From Streptomyces thermodiastaticus (GTDB lineage: Bacteria; Actinomycetota; Actinomycetes; Streptomycetales; Streptomycetaceae), in contig NZ_BNBV01000005.1 of the NCBI RefSeq assembly GCF_014656135.1, positions 124,001-188,000 on the forward strand: DNA of 64,000 nt, given 5' to 3'. A model generated the notes under the pieces. It searched no databases. It saw only the letters and a program-made list of their open reading frames with translations, and was not told the origin of the DNA. Each line of letters opens with the position of its first letter. The stretch's first letter is position 1. Below are positions 28,485-38,239 of this stretch, one piece after another. A program made the translations under genes and the position numbers.

Positions 28485-29606
28485 CTAGCGCGCCAGCGGC
28501 AGGAGCCGTTCCGGGCCGCCGAAGGGCCCCTTGTGCAGCTTGGTGCTCGGACGGAGGGCGTCGCGGGACACAGGGCCGAGCGCGCCCGGCACCGGCAGTC
28601 CCTCCACGGCGTGGCCGGGTGACACCGGCGCCACGTAGTGGGCGGGGGCGGTGTGCCAGGTCAGCGCGGTCGCCCCGGCGACGGCAGCGGTGAGCGCGAG
28701 GGCGGAGCGGGTCCACAGCCGGACTCCGCGTTCCCCGGCGGCGCGCAGGTCCCTGGCCGCGGGCACCGGACTGTGTTCCGCAGATGCCAGGCGGACCAGC
28801 CGCCGGTGCAGTTCGGCGGGGTCGGCGAGGTCCGGCAGCAGGGTCGCCACGGCCTCGCGGGCGTGCAGCAGCCGGTTCGCCGTCGCGGCCGTGCCGGCCT
28901 CGGTCTCCGCGGCCGTGTCGGGCAGGTTCAGGCCCACGCCGTCGTGGAGGACGAGGGTGCGGCGGTAGCACGGCGGCAGCCGGAGCAGCGCCGCCTGGAG
29001 CGCCTGGTCGGCCGGATCGGGCGGCACATCGGGGCGCCGGCCGGCCCGGCGGGCCGACCGCCAGGGGGACAGGGCGCAGTCGTAGGCCGCCGCGCGCACC
29101 CAGCCGGGCGGGTCGGGGTCGCGGGCGACCTCGGGCCAGCGCTGCCAGGCCAGCCGGAAAGCCCGCGCCACGGCGTCGCGCGCGTGGTCGTGACGGCCTG
29201 TGAGCAGGTAGGCCTGGCGCTGGAGTGCCGGGGCGCAGTACGCGTGCAGGGCGTCGAAGGCCTGAGCGGGAGTCAGCCGCGCACCGGCCCGGCGGCCGAC
29301 GGCGTTCCCGGAACTGCCCCCGGTCCCAGTCCCGGTCCCGCACCCGCACCCGCACCCGGCCCCCGACCCGGCCCCGGCCCCCGACCCGGCGCCGTCCCCG
29401 CTCCCGGCCCCTGATCCGGCGCCGTCCCCGCTCCCGGCCCCTGATCCGGCGCCGTCCCCGGTCCCGGCCCCCGACCCGGCATCGTCCCGGGCTATGGCCT
29501 CCGTCCCGGAAGCGCCTGCCCCCTGAGTGGCCGTCAGGCCCGCGAAAGCCCCCACAAGCCGGCGGTCCGCCGGCGGTGGCAGGGGAGTCGCTCGGCTGTC
29601 CGGCAC
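28485..29606 (-). CDS. ECF-like sigma-factor protein with Gly/Ser repeat linker and C-terminal membrane helix
   Basis: A 373-residue protein. Residues 41-105 or so are a Gly/Ala/Ser/Asp repeat tract. The sigma region 2-like part is TPAQAFDALHAYCAPALQRQ through AVARAFRLAWQRWPEVARD, and the region 4-like part is LQAALLRLPPCYRRTLVLHD through ATANRLLHAREAV. After a linker comes a hydrophobic helix (SALALTAAVAGATALTW) and a short tail. GTG 29606 is chosen for GGAGGGAGG 4 nt upstream; ATG 29648 and 29636 are in frame. Sigma proteins fused to a membrane segment are unusual and may be self-regulated or degenerate. It is divergent from the PerM-like gene. Confidence 0.7.
   Translation of the reverse strand: MPDSRATPLPPPADRRLVGAFAGLTATQGAGASGTEAIARDDAGSGAGTGDGAGSGAGSGDGAGSGAGSGDGAGSGAGAGSGAGCGCGCGTGTGTGGSSGNAVGRRAGARLTPAQAFDALHAYCAPALQRQAYLLTGRHDHARDAVARAFRLAWQRWPEVARDPDPPGWVRAAAYDCALSPWRSARRAGRRPDVPPDPADQALQAALLRLPPCYRRTLVLHDGVGLNLPDTAAETEAGTAATANRLLHAREAVATLLPDLADPAELHRRLVRLASAEHSPVPAARDLRAAGERGVRLWTRSALALTAAVAGATALTWHTAPAHYVAPVSPGHAVEGLPVPGALGPVSRDALRPSTKLHKGPFGGPERLLPLAR
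29371..29480. repeat. 30 bp tandem repeat inside the sigma-like gene
   Basis: Two identical 30 bp units (29401-29430 and 29431-29460), flanked by a diverged copy (29371-29400) and a partial copy (29461-29480). Each unit encodes 10 residues of Gly/Ser/Ala/Asp, so copy number can change without a frameshift. Confidence 0.85.
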
Positions 29607-29715
29607 CGTGCCTCCCTCCGCATCCTCCCTCCGCATGAACCGTCGCATAAACGTATCTTGAGCGACACTACGGAGAAGCGCCCGTTACGACCGAAAAGCG
29701 AGTGACGTTGGGAGC

Positions 29716-31662
29716 ATGGCGGGCGTGATCCAGACGAAGAACCGTCGACGACCGCCGCTCGCCTCCCCGCCCACCCGTCTGCGGTCCCGGTCGCCCGGCT
29801 TCGGCGCCGGCCTCCTGGGCGGCGTGGTCGCGGCGGGCCTCGGCCTCGGTGCGACCGCCGTCCTCGTCATCGTCCTGTGGATCAGCTCCCCCGACCCCGA
29901 CGGCTCACCGGGCAGCGCCCTGCGCGTGGCCGCCGCCCTGTGGCTGCTGGCGCACGGGGCCGAACTGGTCCGCACCGGCACGCTCACCGGCGCGGACGTC
30001 CCCCTCGGCGTCACCCCGCTGCTGCTGCTCCTGCTGCCCGCGGTGCTGCTGCACCGGGCGGGCAGGGACGCCACCGACCCCGGTGACGGCAACCCGCTCG
30101 TTCCCCCGCGCACCGCCTGGAGCGGTGTCGTCGCCGGGTACCTCTCCGTGGTCGGCGCCGCCGCGGGGTACGCCCAGGACGGGCCGCTGCGCCCCTCCTG
30201 GCTGTGGATCGTGCTGTGGGTGCCGCTGGTCACCGCGGTCGCGGTGGGCAGCGGCGTCTGGGCGGCGTACGGCTGTCCCCGCGCGCCGCTCGAGCGTGCA
30301 CTGAGCCGGTTGTCACCGGGCGTGCGCCGTCTGCTCCTCATGCCGGGCCCGCGGGCGCGGCTGGGGCCCTCGGCCCGGGCCGCGGGAGCCGGTGCGCTGA
30401 TGTTCACCGGGGGCGGAGCGCTGGTGCTGGGGGTGTCCCTGGTGTGGCACTCGGGGGCGGCCCAGGCGGGCTTCGTGCGGCTGACGGAGGGCTGGTCGGG
30501 CCGGTTCGCGGTGCTGCTGCTGTGCCTGGCGCTGCTGCCCAACGCGGTGCTGTGGGCGGTGGCATACACCCTCGGGCCGGGGTTCCAGCTCGGCGCCGGT
30601 CACCTCGTCGCGCCGTCCGGTTCCGCACCGGCGCCGCTGCTGCCGCCCCTCCCGCTGCTCGCGGCCGTGCCGGACGCGGGCCCCGGCACCCGGCTGCACT
30701 GGGTGTGCGCGGCGGTGCCGGTGGCGGCCGGAGTGACCATCGGCTGGTTCGTCGCCGACGCCGCGACCGGCGAGGTGCGGGACGCCGACGGGGACGACGG
30801 GGCGCGGCCCTGGTCCTGGCGGCGGACCTCGGGCGGTGCCGCCCTGGCCTGCCTGGTGTGCGCGCTCGGCCTCGGCGCGGGCGCGCAGCTGGCGGGCGGC
30901 GCGCTGGGCGACGCCGTGCTCGCGCGGTTCGGTCCGGCCGGCTGGCAGGTGGCCGGGGCCGCGCTGCTGTGGACCACACCGGTGGCCGTGCCGGCGGCGT
31001 TGCTGGTCTGGCTGTGGCGCCGCTGGGCGAGCCGCCTGTTCCGGCGTGCCCCGAGCGCGGTGCGCATCGTCGGGCCACGCCGCGGCGACGCGCAGCCGGC
31101 CCGGCCCTCGCAGGCCGCGGCGGTGCGGGTGCCCCCGCGCTACGACGACGCCTCCGCCGAGCCGTACGACGTGCTGCCCCTCGACCCTGCCGTGAGCGAC
31201 CCCACCGCCTGGCCCGAGGGTGACGCCGTACACCGCCCGCACCGGGCGGACCTCCCGCGGGCCACGCGGTCACCGGAGGATGCCGGGCCGGCGACGGAAC
31301 CGCGGACACCCGAGAGGAAGCCGGACCGGATGGCGGACGAACAGGACCGCCAGAGCGAACAGGACGCACAGGGTGGACAGGACGTACAGGATGCGCAGGA
31401 CGTACGGGGCGTACAGAGCGGACGCGAGCAGGAGCCGGGCACGGCGCCGTCCTCGTCCCGGCCCGCGCACGTGCCGGCGGCCCCCCGGCCGCGTCCCGGA
31501 CCGCGAGCCGTCACACAGCCCGCGCCACAGGACCCGCACGACTCCGCAACCGTCCCCCGGCCCGGCACGGACGCGGCGTCACGGGGCGACCACATGGCCG
31601 CACCCGCACCGGACGAACCCGATGCCGCGCCCGCTCCGGGCAGCAGGCCCGGGCCCGGCTGA
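29716..31662 (+). CDS. DUF6350 multi-pass membrane protein (PerM-like cell-division factor)
   Basis: A 648-residue protein. The first 440 or so residues hold about ten membrane helices starting [19 protein letters not shown]. The C-terminal 200 residues are hydrophilic and disordered, with Gln/Asp-rich repeats ([18 protein letters not shown]). It matches the DUF6350 family, whose mycobacterial member PerM sits beside purN and is needed for cell division and survival under stress; here it lies upstream of purN too, with one gene between. ATG 29716 has GGGAG immediately before it, which is rather close. The role in septation is inferred from the family. Confidence 0.8.
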   Translation: MAGVIQTKNRRRPPLASPPTRLRSRSPGFGAGLLGGVVAAGLGLGATAVLVIVLWISSPDPDGSPGSALRVAAALWLLAHGAELVRTGTLTGADVPLGVTPLLLLLLPAVLLHRAGRDATDPGDGNPLVPPRTAWSGVVAGYLSVVGAAAGYAQDGPLRPSWLWIVLWVPLVTAVAVGSGVWAAYGCPRAPLERALSRLSPGVRRLLLMPGPRARLGPSARAAGAGALMFTGGGALVLGVSLVWHSGAAQAGFVRLTEGWSGRFAVLLLCLALLPNAVLWAVAYTLGPGFQLGAGHLVAPSGSAPAPLLPPLPLLAAVPDAGPGTRLHWVCAAVPVAAGVTIGWFVADAATGEVRDADGDDGARPWSWRRTSGGAALACLVCALGLGAGAQLAGGALGDAVLARFGPAGWQVAGAALLWTTPVAVPAALLVWLWRRWASRLFRRAPSAVRIVGPRRGDAQPARPSQAAAVRVPPRYDDASAEPYDVLPLDPAVSDPTAWPEGDAVHRPHRADLPRATRSPEDAGPATEPRTPERKPDRMADEQDRQSEQDAQGGQDVQDAQDVRGVQSGREQEPGTAPSSSRPAHVPAAPRPRPGPRAVTQPAPQDPHDSATVPRPGTDAASRGDHMAAPAPDEPDAAPAPGSRPGPG

Positions 31663-31706
31663 TCACGGGCCACCGGCCCCCGGGCGGCGCAGCCTCAGCG
31701 GTCCGC

Positions 31707-31770
31707 GTCCTCAGCCGTCCGTGTCCTCGGCCGTCCGTGTCCTCGGCCGTCCGTGTCCTCAGCCGTCCGC
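31707..31770. repeat. Four 16 bp tandem repeats at a convergent gene end
   Basis: Four copies of GTCCTC(A/G)GCCGTCCG(T/C) run head to tail at 31707-31722, 31723-31738, 31739-31754 and 31755-31770. They lie mostly in the gap after the PerM-like gene and run into the last codons of the convergent gene (stop at 31759-31761). Confidence 0.9.
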
Positions 31771-32568
31771 GTCCAGCAGGCCCCGCAGCTGCTGCGGCAG
31801 ATGCTGGTCGCAGGACTGTCTGGCCTGATGGGTGAGCGCGTCGTCCACGCACGCGTAGTAGTCGCGGTAGACGAACTGCGCGGCGAAGCCCGACGCGACC
31901 AGCACGAGCGCCAGCGAGGCGGTGACCAGGCCGCTGACCGCCGCTGTGGCCTGCGGGCGGCCCTGCGGCTGCGGTGCGGCCGACTGGTCCGGATCCGGGC
32001 GGCGCGGCGCGGACCGCAGCGAGCTGATGCCCCAGTACAGGGCGAGCGCGCCGAGCAGCAGCGCCACATAGGGCCAGCCGAACAGCACGAAGAAGAAGGC
32101 CCACATGCCGCACAGCAGGGCGTAGCGCGCCCGGCGCTGAGCGGGATCGGTGGGGTCCCAGCGGGTGCCCGGGCCGGGCCGACGGCCGGGTCCCTCGCCG
32201 CCTGCGCCCGGCAGCTGCGGGCGTTCGCCGAAGCCACCGGGGGAGCGGTCGGGCTGCCGGTCGCTCCACCGGCCCCAGGGCGAGCGGTCGCCGCCCTCGT
32301 CCCGGCCTTCCTCACCGGAGGCATCGCCCCTGGAGGGGCGCCGCGGCTGCCAGGGGCGGTCCGGAGCACCCTCGGGCGGCGGCGCGAACGGATTGTCGTC
32401 CGTCCCCGCGCCCGGCCGGCCGGAGTTCTCCGGGTCGGCGTCCTTGCCCTGGGGGTCCTTCCCGTCCGGCGGCGAGGAGGGGCGCTCCCGCAGCAGCACG
32501 GTGCCGCGCTCCCCTCCCCGCGCCGACTGCGGAGGGAACATGAGGAGTCGCAGGCTGCGGTCCGGCAT
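31759..32568 (-). CDS. Proline-rich membrane protein, unknown function
   Basis: A 269-residue protein. Residues 10-140 are Pro/Gly/Arg/Asp-rich and disordered. After [20 protein letters not shown] come two close membrane helices ([21 protein letters not shown]) and, after a short loop, a third ([21 protein letters not shown]). The tail carries two Cys (YYACVDDAL and QSCDQHL) that would face outside and could pair. ATG 32568 gives the longest form but lacks a clear ribosome site; ATG 32541 ([10 protein letters not shown]) is an alternative. No family with a known function was recognised. The gene is divergent from purN. Confidence 0.65.
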   Translation of the reverse strand: MPDRSLRLLMFPPQSARGGERGTVLLRERPSSPPDGKDPQGKDADPENSGRPGAGTDDNPFAPPPEGAPDRPWQPRRPSRGDASGEEGRDEGGDRSPWGRWSDRQPDRSPGGFGERPQLPGAGGEGPGRRPGPGTRWDPTDPAQRRARYALLCGMWAFFFVLFGWPYVALLLGALALYWGISSLRSAPRRPDPDQSAAPQPQGRPQATAAVSGLVTASLALVLVASGFAAQFVYRDYYACVDDALTHQARQSCDQHLPQQLRGLLDADG

Positions 32569-32761
32569 CGAGTAAGCGTCTTCCCCTTGTGACTACGGCT
32601 GACGAGACTGGTGACGGGGCACCCGGCCTGGCATGGGCCGGACGAAGCTGTCACAGCGAGAACGCGCCGCGGCGCGGCCGCGTTCCCGAGTCCGCTCCTT
32701 CCCGACGCTACCCCCCGGCCCCGCCCCCGTCCCATGGGGGCCGTCGGCGGTGCCGGTATCG

Positions 32762-32789
32762 TTGCTGACGGTCGGCCGCTTCGTAGGCT
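32762..32789 (+). promoter_or_regulatory. Candidate promoter of purN-purH
   Basis: TTGCTG (32762-32767), 16 nt, TAGGCT (32784-32789). Downstream, at about 32820-32847, the 9 nt word CGACCGTAC occurs twice, 17 nt apart, between promoter and start, and may be an operator. Confidence 0.5.
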
Positions 32790-32877
32790 TCCCCGTATCG
32801 GAAGGTGCGCAGCATTCGTACGACCGTACAAACGCGTCGACCGTACCGAACAGGCTTCCCCGAGAAAGGGCCCCGTC

Positions 32878-33507
32878 GTGGCCGCCAAGCCCGTGGTCAA
32901 GCGCCTTGTCGTGCTGGTCTCCGGATCCGGCACCAATCTGCAGGCGCTCCTCGACGCGATCGCCGCATCGGGCGCCGAGGCCTTCGGCGCCGAGATCGTC
33001 GCCGTGGGCGCCGACCGTGACGGCATCGAAGGGCTGGCGCGCGCCGAGCGGGCCGGGGTGCCGACCTTCGTGTGCAGGGTGAAGGACCACGGCACGCGCG
33101 AGGAGTGGGACGCGGCGCTCGCCGAGGCCGTCGCCGCCTGGGAACCCGACCTCGTCGTCTCCGCCGGGTTCATGAAGATCGTGGGGAAGGAGTTCCTCGC
33201 ACGGTTCGGCGGGCGCATCGTCAACACGCACCCCGCCCTGCTGCCCAGTTTCCCCGGGGCCCACGGCGTCCGCGACGCCCTCGCGTACGGCGCCAAGGTC
33301 ACCGGCTGCACCGTCCACTTCGTCGACGACGGCGTCGACACCGGGCCGATCATCGCGCAGCGCGCGGTGGAGATCCGGGACGAGGACGACGAGAGCGCAC
33401 TGCACGAGCGCATCAAACACGTCGAGCGAAGGCTGCTCGTCGAGGTCGTGGGGCGGCTCGCCCGCCACGGCTATCGCATCGAGGGACGAAAGGTAGTTAT
33501 CCAGTGA
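32878..33507 (+). CDS. purN: Phosphoribosylglycinamide formyltransferase (folate-dependent)
   Basis: A 209-residue purine-pathway enzyme that transfers a formyl group from 10-formyl-THF to GAR. The N-terminal [20 protein letters not shown] binds the phosphate. The catalytic region shows [20 protein letters not shown] with the conserved Asn-x-His and Ser-Phe-Pro-Gly, and [13 protein letters not shown] supplies the catalytic Asp. GTG 32878 has AAAGGG 7 nt upstream. The stop overlaps the purH start (GTGA, 4 nt), so the two are translationally coupled. Both need the folate supplied by the products of folD and glyA, further along in this window. Confidence 0.95.
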   Translation: MAAKPVVKRLVVLVSGSGTNLQALLDAIAASGAEAFGAEIVAVGADRDGIEGLARAERAGVPTFVCRVKDHGTREEWDAALAEAVAAWEPDLVVSAGFMKIVGKEFLARFGGRIVNTHPALLPSFPGAHGVRDALAYGAKVTGCTVHFVDDGVDTGPIIAQRAVEIRDEDDESALHERIKHVERRLLVEVVGRLARHGYRIEGRKVVIQ

Positions 33508-35066
33508 CCGCCGAGAGCAACAAGCGGCCCATCCGGCGCGCGCTCGTCAGCGTCTACGACAAGACCGGCCTGGAGGAGCTGGCGCGCGGGCTGCACGAAG
33601 CCGGCGTCGCACTCGTCTCCACCGGCTCCACCGCCGCGAAGATCGCCGCGGCCGGCGTGCCCGTCACCAAGGTCGAGGAGCTGACCGGCTTCCCGGAGTG
33701 CCTGGACGGCCGGGTCAAGACCCTGCACCCCAAGGTGCACGCGGGCATCCTCGCCGACCTGCGCCTTCAGGACCACCAGCGGCAGCTGGCCGAGCTGGGT
33801 GTCGAGCCCTTCGACCTGGTCGTGGTCAACCTGTACCCGTTCCGGGAGACGGTCGCCTCCGGCGCCGCCCCCGACGAGTGCGTGGAGCAGATCGACATCG
33901 GCGGCCCCTCGATGGTGCGCGCCGCCGCCAAGAACCACCCGTCCGTCGCCGTGGTCACCAGCCCGGAGCGGTACGCCGACGTCCTCGCCGCGGTGCAGGA
34001 CGGCGGGTTCGACCTGGCCGCCCGCAAGCGCCTGGCCGCCGAGGCGTTCCGGCACACCGCCGAGTACGACATCGCGGTCTCCTCGTGGTTCGCCTCTTCC
34101 TACGCGCCGGCCGACGACTCCCCGTTCCCCGAGTTCCTCGCCAGCGGCCTGGAGCGGTCGCGCACCCTGCGCTACGGCGAGAACCCGCACCAGCCCGCCG
34201 CCCTGTACACCGCGGGCACCGGCGGCCTCGCCGAGGCGGAGCAGCTGCACGGCAAGGAGATGTCGTACAACAACTACACGGACACGGAGGCCGCCCGCCG
34301 TGCCGCGTACGACCACGCCGAGCCGTGCGTGGCGATCATCAAGCACGCCAACCCGTGCGGCATCGCGATCGGTGCCGACGTGGCCGAGGCGCACCGCAAG
34401 GCGCACGCCTGCGACCCGCTGTCCGCGTTCGGCGGTGTGATCGCCGTGAACCGTCCGGTCAGCAAGGAGATGGCCGAGCAGGTCGCCGAGATCTTCACCG
34501 AGGTCATCGTCGCCCCGGACTACGAGGACGGCGCCCTGGAGGTCCTCACCCGGAAGAAGAACCTCCGGGTGCTGCGCTGCCCCGAGGTGCCCGCGCAGTC
34601 CCTCGAGGTCAAGCCGATCGACGGCGGTGCCCTGGTGCAGGTGGCCGACCGTCTGCACGCCGAGGGCGACGACCCGGCCGGCTGGACGCTCGCCAGCGGC
34701 GAGGCCCTGTCCGAGGCGGAGCTGGCCGAGCTGGCGTTCGCCTGGAAGGCCTGCCGGGCGGTGAAGTCCAACGCGATCCTGCTCGCCAAGGACGGCGCCT
34801 CGGTCGGCGTCGGCATGGGCCAGGTCAACCGGGTCGACTCCTGCAAGCTCGCGGTCGAGCGGGCCGGCGAGGAGCGGGCGCGCGGCTCCTACGCCGCCTC
34901 GGACGCCTTCTTCCCCTTCCCCGACGGCCCGGAGATCCTGATCGCGGCCGGGGTGAAGGCCATCGTCCAGCCGGGCGGCTCGATCCGCGACGCGGAGGTC
35001 GTCGAGGCCGCGCGCAAGGCGGGCGTGACGATGTACTTCACCGGCGCTCGGCACTTCTTCCACTGA
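33504..35066 (+). CDS. purH: Bifunctional AICAR formyltransferase / IMP cyclohydrolase
   Basis: A 520-residue enzyme for the last two steps of IMP synthesis. The N-terminal cyclohydrolase (MGS-like fold) has [20 protein letters not shown], then [14 protein letters not shown] and [15 protein letters not shown]. The AICAR transformylase part shows [14 protein letters not shown], then [13 protein letters not shown] and [16 protein letters not shown] with the catalytic Lys-His. It ends [15 protein letters not shown]. Its GTG start lies within the purN stop. A perfect terminator follows. Its substrate ZMP/AICAR is the ligand sensed by the riboswitch before glyA in this window. Confidence 0.97.
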   Translation: MTAESNKRPIRRALVSVYDKTGLEELARGLHEAGVALVSTGSTAAKIAAAGVPVTKVEELTGFPECLDGRVKTLHPKVHAGILADLRLQDHQRQLAELGVEPFDLVVVNLYPFRETVASGAAPDECVEQIDIGGPSMVRAAAKNHPSVAVVTSPERYADVLAAVQDGGFDLAARKRLAAEAFRHTAEYDIAVSSWFASSYAPADDSPFPEFLASGLERSRTLRYGENPHQPAALYTAGTGGLAEAEQLHGKEMSYNNYTDTEAARRAAYDHAEPCVAIIKHANPCGIAIGADVAEAHRKAHACDPLSAFGGVIAVNRPVSKEMAEQVAEIFTEVIVAPDYEDGALEVLTRKKNLRVLRCPEVPAQSLEVKPIDGGALVQVADRLHAEGDDPAGWTLASGEALSEAELAELAFAWKACRAVKSNAILLAKDGASVGVGMGQVNRVDSCKLAVERAGEERARGSYAASDAFFPFPDGPEILIAAGVKAIVQPGGSIRDAEVVEAARKAGVTMYFTGARHFFH

Positions 35067-35123
35067 GCACGGCGGCCGGCGAGCCGGGCACCGTCGCCGC
35101 AGGCTGCCGGCCGCACAGCACGG

Positions 35124-35163
35124 CGGCCTCCGGCCCTTCCCGCGCGGGAGAGGCCGGAGGCCG
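35124..35163 (+). terminator. Rho-independent terminator after purH
   Basis: CGGCCTCCGGCC (35124-35135) pairs with GGCCGGAGGCCG (35152-35163), and TTTTCCC follows immediately. A classic terminator. Confidence 0.9.
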
Positions 35164-35219
35164 TTTTCCCTGTCACCGGATGCCCGACGGCTCCGGAGTC
35201 CGCAGCCGGTGATCCGGCG

Positions 35220-35579
35220 TCAGCAGGACGGCAGCGGGTTGGTCTCCGAGGCGATGTCGTTGTCGCTCATCCAGCCCCACTTGCCGTTGTCGGCCTGGGT
35301 CCAGACCCAGCGGGTCGGGTGCGGTCCCCCGTGGTTCTGACCGCCGTCGAACTTGCAGACGAAGGACGACGGGTTGGAGTACATGCGGCCCACCACGCCG
35401 CTGCTGGTGTTGGTGCTGGCGTAGACGTTCGCGCCGGTGGCGTTGTTGCAGTACCACACGGAGCCGTCCTTCCAGCACGGGTTGGCGGCCTGAGCGCTGC
35501 CGGCGGCGGAGAGGGTCAGCGCGGCCACGCCGGTGGCGGCAGCGGCGGTCAGGGCCAGGGCCTTGCCGAAGGCGGTCAT
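35220..35579 (-). CDS. Secreted SH3-like domain protein
   Basis: A 119-residue secreted protein. The signal peptide (KALALTAAAATGVAALTLSA) ends at an AQA-A cleavage site near residue 32. The mature part of about 88 residues has the pattern of a bacterial SH3 domain (ANVYASTNTSSGVVGRMY through WVWTQADNGKWGWMSDNDI) and four Cys (CWKDG, WYCNN, FVCKF, PLPSC) that may form two disulfides. ATG 35579 has AGGGGG 7 nt upstream. It follows the FHA-kinase operon on the same strand after a 186 nt gap, which suggests a link to wall or extracellular functions. Confidence 0.8.
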   Translation of the reverse strand: MTAFGKALALTAAAATGVAALTLSAAGSAQAANPCWKDGSVWYCNNATGANVYASTNTSSGVVGRMYSNPSSFVCKFDGGQNHGGPHPTRWVWTQADNGKWGWMSDNDIASETNPLPSC

Positions 35580-35765
35580 GTGTTTTCCCCCTGATTCGAA
35601 TGTCCTTGAAGAGGTGTCGCTTCGTGCGCACGGGGGAGACGGTGCGGGCGGCGGGGTGTCCGGCTCTCCCCCGAGCGAGCCGGACACCCCTGGTCGTGCC
35701 GTCCGCTGTGGACGTCTCCACCGTGCCCTGTGTCCGGCCCGCGCGGTACCTCAGAACTCTCAGGG

Positions 35766-37355
35766 TCACCTGCCGCCCGTCGGCGTGTACTCCTTGAGAT
35801 AGTGCTCGACCCGGGCGCAGTAGCCCCGGTAACCAGGGGGAACTCCGCCGGCCTCGTTGACCTTCTTGTACGAGGTCCGGTAACCGGCCGCGATCAGCAG
35901 CCGTTTGTCGCCCGGGAGGTCCGTCTCCAGGCGGCTCTCGATGAAGCACAGGTAGCGGCCCATGGCCGGGATGGACACGGAGGGGGACAGGGGCGGCGTG
36001 GGAGTGGCCGAGGCGGGGATGCCGTCGTCGCGCATCCACCAGCGCAGCACGGAGGGGGTCCAGCGGGCGATGCCGTACTCCTGGTGGCCGGGGTCGGCGA
36101 GGTCGGGGTCGAAGTCGCTCTCGACCTTCAGCATCGCCGCGATCAGCGCGGGTGTGACGCCGGGCCGGGGGCAGTTGTGAGCGGCGTCGACGATGAGCCG
36201 GCGGTAGCGCACCGGGATGTCCTTGTCCGTCCTCAGGTCCGCGGCCCCGTAGGTGGCCGGCACTGTGTCGGCGCCGTCCGTGCTGCCGCCGGACGGCAGA
36301 CCGATCCCGTAGCCGAGGGCGGCCACGGCGACGGTGCCGGCCGCGGCCGCCAGGACCGCCGCACGGCGGCTGCGGAGAGGACGGGGAAGCCGCAGCCGCA
36401 ACCGGGGGCCGTGCCGGAACAGGGGACGTGTCAACCGGGAGGTGCGCCCGGTGCCCGCGGCCGTCTCCACCCGGCGCAGCAGGGCCTCGGTGCCGATGCG
36501 GTCGGCGTGCGTGCGGGCCAGGCAGGCGCGGACGATGTCCTGCCACGGCTCGGCCAGTTCGGGGGACAGCCGCAGCTCCTCCGTGCCGCGGGCGTAGGCG
36601 ACGGCCGCGTCGCGGCGGGCGCTCGGGGTGCCGCCGGGCAGCGGGAAGGAGCCGGTGAGCACGAGGTGCGCCAGCACGCCGAAGGCCCACACGTCGGCGG
36701 ACGGGCGGATGCGGCGGCCGCGTGCGCCGATCTCGGTCCACAGCAGTTCCGGCGGCGTGTAGTCGGGCGTGGAGAAGGCGGGGGAGTAGGCGTGCGTGCC
36801 CTCCAGCTCGGCCGCCATGTTGAAGTCGGCCAGCCGGGCCGAACCGTCCCGCATCAGCAGCACGTTGGCGGGTTTCAGGTCGCCGTGCACCCAGCCCGCC
36901 CGGTGCAGCTGGGCCAGGCCCTCGCAGATGTGGGCGAGCAGCACGGGCCCGGCCGCGGGCCGCGGGTCGGTGTCCAGCAGGGCGTCCAGCGAGCCCTCGG
37001 CCTTCTCCAGGACGAGCACGGTGGCGCCGTCCAGGGCGGGCTGCTCCGGGTCGTCGACGGTGAGGGTCTGGTACATCCGGATCAGCCGCGGGCGGCGCAG
37101 CCGGCGGTGCAGCTCCACCTCGCGTTCGACGAGTTCGCGCAGATGGCTCAGGCGGCGCGGGGTACCGGTGCCGGTGGGCAGGAACTTCAGCGCGACGGTG
37201 TCCGGCAGCGCGGCACCGTCCGGCGAGCGGGTGCCGTCGCCGGTGCGCCGGGCCTCGTACACGCTGCCGAACGCGCCGGTGGCCAGCGGCCGGCGCACCT
37301 CCCAGACCCCCACCCGGTACCCGCGGGGCACCGGCACGGCGTACGGCTCGCTCAT
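35766..37355 (-). CDS. Membrane Ser/Thr protein kinase fused to an extracellular transglycosylase-like domain
   Basis: A 529-residue protein. The kinase domain is at about 13-295: Gly-rich loop LATGAFGSVYEA at 24-35, ATP-binding Lys57 in VALKFL, catalytic loop HGDLKPAN with Asp159, and DFN (Asp177) in place of DFG; TPPELL replaces APE. One membrane helix is at 331-353. The outer part, 380-520, looks like an SLT-type lysozyme fold: LIAAMLKVESDFDPDLADPG with Glu412 as candidate catalytic acid, then QEYGIARWTPSVLRWWM. ATG 37355 overlaps the FHA gene stop (ATGA), so the pair is coupled. A kinase joined to a possible wall hydrolase suggests direct wall sensing or turnover control. Confidence 0.85.
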   Translation of the reverse strand: MSEPYAVPVPRGYRVGVWEVRRPLATGAFGSVYEARRTGDGTRSPDGAALPDTVALKFLPTGTGTPRRLSHLRELVEREVELHRRLRRPRLIRMYQTLTVDDPEQPALDGATVLVLEKAEGSLDALLDTDPRPAAGPVLLAHICEGLAQLHRAGWVHGDLKPANVLLMRDGSARLADFNMAAELEGTHAYSPAFSTPDYTPPELLWTEIGARGRRIRPSADVWAFGVLAHLVLTGSFPLPGGTPSARRDAAVAYARGTEELRLSPELAEPWQDIVRACLARTHADRIGTEALLRRVETAAGTGRTSRLTRPLFRHGPRLRLRLPRPLRSRRAAVLAAAAGTVAVAALGYGIGLPSGGSTDGADTVPATYGAADLRTDKDIPVRYRRLIVDAAHNCPRPGVTPALIAAMLKVESDFDPDLADPGHQEYGIARWTPSVLRWWMRDDGIPASATPTPPLSPSVSIPAMGRYLCFIESRLETDLPGDKRLLIAAGYRTSYKKVNEAGGVPPGYRGYCARVEHYLKEYTPTGGR

Positions 37356-38086
37356 CGCACCGCCCGTGCGGCCAGCAGCGCCAGGTCGTCCTCGCGCACC
37401 AGGTCGAACCGCAGCGCCAGGGAGACCAGCGCCTCCTTCTTGCCGTTCAGGCGCGGTCCGGTCTCGGCGGTCTCGGGCGCGGGCTTCAGGCGCAGTTTCA
37501 CGGCCAGATAGTCGATGTTCCACTGCACCGACGTCCGCGAGGCGGCCGGCCAGGTGGGGCGCAGCCGCTCGACGACCTGGTCGACGGTGGGCAGCGGGGC
37601 GTGCGGGTCACCGCGCAGCCGGGGCTCGCACAGCGCGGTGAGCACCGCGTAGTAGCGCTTGCTGCGGTCCAGGCAGAAGGCGGGCGCGGTCGGATCGCCC
37701 TCGGCTCCGTGCGGGCCGCACAGATAGTCGTGCCGCGGCGCCCACACCTCGATGGGCAGCAGGTCCCCGGCCGCGGGCAGCACGATCCGGGAGAACTCGA
37801 AGGGGACCGGCGCGTCCAGCCGGCCCGGCCCGATCTTGATGTGCTCGCCCGCGCCCTCGGGGTTGTCCACGACATAGGTCTGGTGGGCGGAGAGGTTGCT
37901 GAGCAGCCAGAACGCCCCCTGGGCGGTGATCTGCCCGGCCCGCCGCGACACCCCGTCGTGCGCGATCACCAGGTCGTTGCCGGCGCTGCGCCCGAAGGCC
38001 AGGCGCTCGCCGGGGGCCAGCTCGAAGCGCTCGCCGGGCCGCTCGTCCTCCGTGGTCGGCTGAGGTACCACGATGATGCTGTACAA
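37352..38086 (-). CDS. FHA-domain protein, partner of the transglycosylase-fused kinase
   Basis: A 244-residue cytoplasmic protein. The FHA domain covers about 10-95: GERLAFGRSAGNDLVI carries the phosphothreonine-binding Gly-Arg-Ser (32-34), while the usual SxxH is Ser47-Arg-Arg-Ala50, so the His is missing. The C-terminal half (KRYYAVLTALCEPRL through LAVKLRLKP) is helical, like a winged-helix or kinase-partner domain. The start is an unusual TTG at 38086, supported by GGGGAG 7 nt upstream; the next candidate, GTG at codon 6, has no site. It heads the operon and probably binds the phosphorylated kinase. Confidence 0.8.
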   Translation of the reverse strand: MYSIIVVPQPTTEDERPGERFELAPGERLAFGRSAGNDLVIAHDGVSRRAGQITAQGAFWLLSNLSAHQTYVVDNPEGAGEHIKIGPGRLDAPVPFEFSRIVLPAAGDLLPIEVWAPRHDYLCGPHGAEGDPTAPAFCLDRSKRYYAVLTALCEPRLRGDPHAPLPTVDQVVERLRPTWPAASRTSVQWNIDYLAVKLRLKPAPETAETGPRLNGKKEALVSLALRFDLVREDDLALLAARAVR

Positions 38087-38239
38087 GGTGCGTCTCCCCG
38101 TGCCTGACGGCTCCCTCCGCCAGAGTAGGGGGACACGGCGGGGCGATGTCCCCCTGGACGGGTGAGACACGGCCCCGCCGTGCCGAATGGCCTGAACTGT
38201 TCCGTCGGGGCACATCGTCCGGGCGGAAGCAGCCGGCTG

